From assembly GCA_023389155.1 (NCBI GenBank), contig JAEWEV010000024.1, positions 1-43,792 of the forward strand: a stretch of 43,792 bases of DNA. Reading direction: 5' to 3'. The notes beneath the pieces are model-generated. The model searched no databases and was not told the origin of the DNA. It was given only the letters and a program-made list of their open reading frames with translations. The number at the start of each line of letters is the position of its first letter. Within the stretch, counting starts at the first letter, position 1. The DNA is from Pseudomonadota bacterium. GTDB taxonomy: Bacteria; Pseudomonadota; Gammaproteobacteria; Burkholderiales; Burkholderiaceae_B. A program made the position numbers and the translations under genes. Of this stretch, positions 41,743 through 43,792 are shown one piece after another.

Positions 41743-42529
41743 AATAAAATTACCCCGCGTTTTTTGTATTGCAAACCAGAAGGGCGGGGTGGGTAAAACG
41801 ACAACAGCAATCAATCTGGCCGCAAGTCTGGCACAACACAAGAAAAAGGTGTTGCTGGTTGATCTGGATCCCCAGGGAAATGCAACCATGGGCAGTGGCA
41901 TTGATAAAAATAGTTTAAGCTTAAACATTTATCAGGTACTCATTGGCGAATCCGGTATCCGCGACGTTCGAGTTCGTTCAGAAACGGGCGGCTACGATGT
42001 GCTGCCTGGAAACCGCGAACTGTCCGGCGCTGATTTTGATCTGTTTGAGCTGGAGAATCGCGAGCATCAGCTCAAAAATGCCATCGCCGAGGTGGGGCAG
42101 GACTACGATTTCGTACTGATCGATTGCCCGCCTACCTTATCACTGCTGACATTAAATGGGCTGGCGTGCTCAAATGGTGTCATTATTCCCATGCAGTGCG
42201 AATACTTTGCTCTCGAAGGCCTGTCGGATCTGGTCAACACAATCAAACGCGTGCACAAGAATATCAACCCGAGTCTGAAGATGATCTGGCTGCTGAGGGT
42301 CATGTTCGACGCACGTGTCACATTGCAGCAGCAGGTATCAGAGCAGTTGATGGAGCACTTCGGTGATAACGTGTTCAAGACAGTCGTGCCGCGCAATGTG
42401 CGCCTGGCCGAGGCTCCGAGCCACGGTATTCCCGGGATACTGTACGATAAATCATCAAGAGGCGCGAAAGCGTACCGTGAGTTTGGCGCAGAAGTAATCA
42501 AACGCGTCAAGGCAATGGATAAGGAATAA
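41732..42529 (+). CDS. parA: Chromosome partitioning ATPase ParA
   Basis: A 265-residue Walker-type ATPase that moves ParB-parS complexes over the nucleoid. The deviant Walker A KGGVGKTTT (with the signature lysine), VDLDPQGNATMGSG, the Walker B DFVLIDCPPTLSLLT and the C-terminal VPRNVRLAEAPSHG are all in place. AGGA precedes the ATG, which lies inside the end of rsmG. parB follows after nine bases. This is a chromosomal (Soj-like) ParA lacking the N-terminal DNA-binding extension of plasmid ParA proteins, so it probably does not bind a specific operator. Confidence 0.98.
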   Translation: MTNEIKLPRVFCIANQKGGVGKTTTAINLAASLAQHKKKVLLVDLDPQGNATMGSGIDKNSLSLNIYQVLIGESGIRDVRVRSETGGYDVLPGNRELSGADFDLFELENREHQLKNAIAEVGQDYDFVLIDCPPTLSLLTLNGLACSNGVIIPMQCEYFALEGLSDLVNTIKRVHKNINPSLKMIWLLRVMFDARVTLQQQVSEQLMEHFGDNVFKTVVPRNVRLAEAPSHGIPGILYDKSSRGAKAYREFGAEVIKRVKAMDKE

Positions 42530-42538
42530 GAGGAAATC

Positions 42539-43552
42539 ATGGCAACAGCGTCATCGAAAACGGCCGGCAAAGGCGCAAGCAAAAGCGCGGGCAAAACTGC
42601 TGCAAAGCCGGCGGCAAAATCTGCCGCTAAAACGGCCCCCGCAGCAAAAAAAGCCAAGGGTCTGGGTCGTGGGCTCTCAGCACTGCTGGGTAACGACATT
42701 AACGTGATAGAGGATCTTTCCCGGGAGGAGAAAACGGTTTCTGAACTGCCATCGAGCGTTCCCCTGAATCAGATTCGCGCTGGTAAATACCAGCCGCGTA
42801 CGCAAATGGACGATACGGCCCTGAACGAGCTGGCAGAGTCCGTGCGCACTCAGGGCATCATGCAACCTATTCTGATTCGTCCCATTCCCGGCGATCAGCC
42901 GGAAAAATACGAGATTATTGCGGGTGAACGGCGTTTTCGCGCGGCCCGGCTGGCCGGCCTGGCAGAAGTCCCGGTGCTGGTCCGTGAAGTGGCGGATGAG
43001 AACGCCGCCGTCATGGCCCTGATCGAGAATATTCAGCGCGAGGACCTCAATCCGCTGGAAGAAGCACAGGGTGTCAAGCGCCTGATCGACGAGTTCCAGT
43101 TTACGCACGAGCAGGCGGCCCAGGCGATTGGCCGTTCGCGCTCACTGACCAGCAATCTGCTGCGGCTACTGAATCTGGCGCAGCCGGTACAGACCTTTCT
43201 TCTGGAAGGAAAGCTCGATATGGGACATGCACGGGCGCTGCTCGCAGTGGATTCGGCCACCCAGATCATTCTTGCCAACCAGGTGGTGGCACGTCAGTTG
43301 TCCGTTCGGGAAACCGAGAAACTGGTCAATCAGGCCGGCAAGGCAGCGCAGGGCAAGGGCCTACCCAAACCCAAGGCGGTCAATCGTGACGTGGAACGCC
43401 TGGAAGAGGCGCTTTCCGACCATCTTGGCACTCGGGTGAGTCTGAAAATGGGCGCCAAGGACAAGGGCCAGCTGATGATCGATTTTCATGGCTGGGAACA
43501 CCTGAATTCACTGCTCGAAAAGCAGGGGTTGGGCAACATTCTGGAAAGCTGA
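42539..43552 (+). CDS. parB: Chromosome partitioning protein ParB with Lys/Ala-rich N terminus
   Basis: A 337-residue parS-binding CTPase clamp. The ParA-contact motif KGLGRGLSALLG lies at 40-51, the CTP-binding domain at about 73-165 with GERRFRAARLAG, the helix-turn-helix domain at about 170-250 (FTHEQAAQAIGRSRSLTSNLLRLLNL) and the C-terminal dimer domain after 285. Residues 1-40 form an unusual extension of seven tandem Ala-x-Lys-x tetrapeptides (residues 5-32) plus a KKAK end. Length exceeds the usual 290-300 residues largely through this. AGGA precedes the ATG. Two perfect parS sites lie 3.5 kb upstream. Confidence 0.97.
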   Translation: MATASSKTAGKGASKSAGKTAAKPAAKSAAKTAPAAKKAKGLGRGLSALLGNDINVIEDLSREEKTVSELPSSVPLNQIRAGKYQPRTQMDDTALNELAESVRTQGIMQPILIRPIPGDQPEKYEIIAGERRFRAARLAGLAEVPVLVREVADENAAVMALIENIQREDLNPLEEAQGVKRLIDEFQFTHEQAAQAIGRSRSLTSNLLRLLNLAQPVQTFLLEGKLDMGHARALLAVDSATQIILANQVVARQLSVRETEKLVNQAGKAAQGKGLPKPKAVNRDVERLEEALSDHLGTRVSLKMGAKDKGQLMIDFHGWEHLNSLLEKQGLGNILES

Positions 43553-43569
43553 CATTTTCAGCATTGCAA

Positions 43570-43624
43570 GGCCCGATTGCGGCTAATTTCCGACAGTTTT
43601 GGGAAAAAAACCGCAAATCGGGCC
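43570..43624. repeat. Long inverted repeat after parB
   Basis: GGCCCGATTGCGG (43570-43582) pairs with CCGCAAATCGGGCC (43611-43624), with one bulged A and a 28-base loop that ends in seven A. It begins 18 bases after the parB stop. It likely acts in terminating or stabilising the operon mRNA, but no T tract follows the stem. Confidence 0.65.
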
Positions 43625-43651
43625 GTCGGTTGTGCCTGTCGCAAATAGTTC

Positions 43652-43680
43652 TTGACAGTGTGCCATAAATCCTACATAAT
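43652..43680 (+). promoter_or_regulatory. Sigma-70 promoter of the tRNA-Tyr gene
   Basis: A perfect -35 TTGACA (43652-43657), 17-base spacer and -10 CATAAT (43675-43680; five of six) place the start about seven bases before the mature tRNA. The spacing and strength fit a stable-RNA promoter. Confidence 0.85.
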
Positions 43681-43693
43681 CCGTAGTTCTCTT

Positions 43694-43779
43694 GGTGGAG
43701 TGCCCGAGTGGCTAAAGGGGGCAGACTGTAAATCTGTTGGCTTACGCCTACGTTGGTTCGAATCCAACCTCCACCACCA
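43694..43779 (+). tRNA. tyrT: tRNA-Tyr (anticodon GTA)
   Basis: An 86-base tRNA gene with encoded CCA. GGTGGAG at the 5' end pairs with CTCCACC at 43769-43775; the anticodon loop CTGTAAA places GTA at 43728-43730; GGTTCGAATCC is the T arm. The long variable arm of class II tRNAs is present, as expected for bacterial tRNA-Tyr. The D arm contains GAGTGGCTAAAGGGGGCAGA-type sequence. In many proteobacteria this gene heads a tRNA-tufB cluster; the window ends 13 bases later. Confidence 0.96.
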
Positions 43780-43792
43780 GCCGAATTTGTTC

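Noticed and set aside
1..43792. CRISPR array, rRNA, insertion sequence or prophage
   Set aside because: No regularly spaced repeats, rRNA motifs, transposase or phage genes were seen on either strand.

Overview
The window is chromosomal DNA from a betaproteobacterium, most likely family Alcaligenaceae (an Advenella- or Bordetella-like organism). The reasons are the YidC and MnmE/MnmG/RsmG/ParA/ParB sequence types, two Bug-family (TctC-like) periplasmic binding proteins, many LysR regulators and CoA-dependent carboxylic acid genes, and about 55% G+C in most genes. The genus is an inference; nothing in the sequence names it.

The backbone is the origin-proximal housekeeping cluster that many proteobacteria carry as yidC-mnmE-mnmG-rsmG-parA-parB. 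Here the order is kept, but the cluster is opened by two accessory insertions and mnmE is inverted. yidC (51-1730, +) is followed by about 27 kb of accessory genes, then mnmE (28733-30139, -), then about 9 kb more, then mnmG-rsmG-parA-parB (39112-43552, +) and a tRNA-Tyr gene (43694-43779).

Region 1 (1.9-16.2 kb) is a CoA-linked carboxylic acid catabolic island. A leftward run encodes an MmgE/PrpD protein, an NDP-forming acyl-CoA synthetase, an acyl-CoA dehydrogenase, a class II aldolase, a Bug binding protein and a D-2-hydroxyacid dehydrogenase. A divergent rightward run encodes a second Bug protein, a LysR regulator, an HMG-CoA lyase-type enzyme and a class III CoA-transferase. Another LysR gene closes the left side. 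Together they look like uptake, CoA activation, oxidation and carbon-carbon cleavage of one or more branched or hydroxylated carboxylic acids; the substrate cannot be read from sequence.

Region 2 (16.3-22.6 kb) is a CecR-YbhGFSR-like drug-efflux ABC system: a TetR repressor, an 18-bp palindrome, then fusion protein, double ATPase and two permeases with overlapping or nearly touching genes. Region 3 (22.7-28.4 kb) holds small redox and regulatory modules: AhpD-like protein, MocR/PdxR regulator, GNAT acetyltransferase, azoreductase, and a G+C-richer SDR/AraC pair. Region 4 (30.1-35.7 kb) holds a VOC protein, LysR regulator, AbrB-family membrane protein, DHA2 drug exporter and HIT hydrolase.

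Region 5 (35.7-39.1 kb) is the probable replication origin. It contains a gene-poor stretch of about 1.9 kb with strong C-over-G skew on the + strand, DnaA-box-like sites on both sides of a methionine-type aminotransferase gene, two perfect 16-bp parS sites just upstream of mnmG and one degenerate parS. parA and parB lie 2.6 kb downstream. No CRISPR array, rRNA, insertion sequence or prophage was seen.
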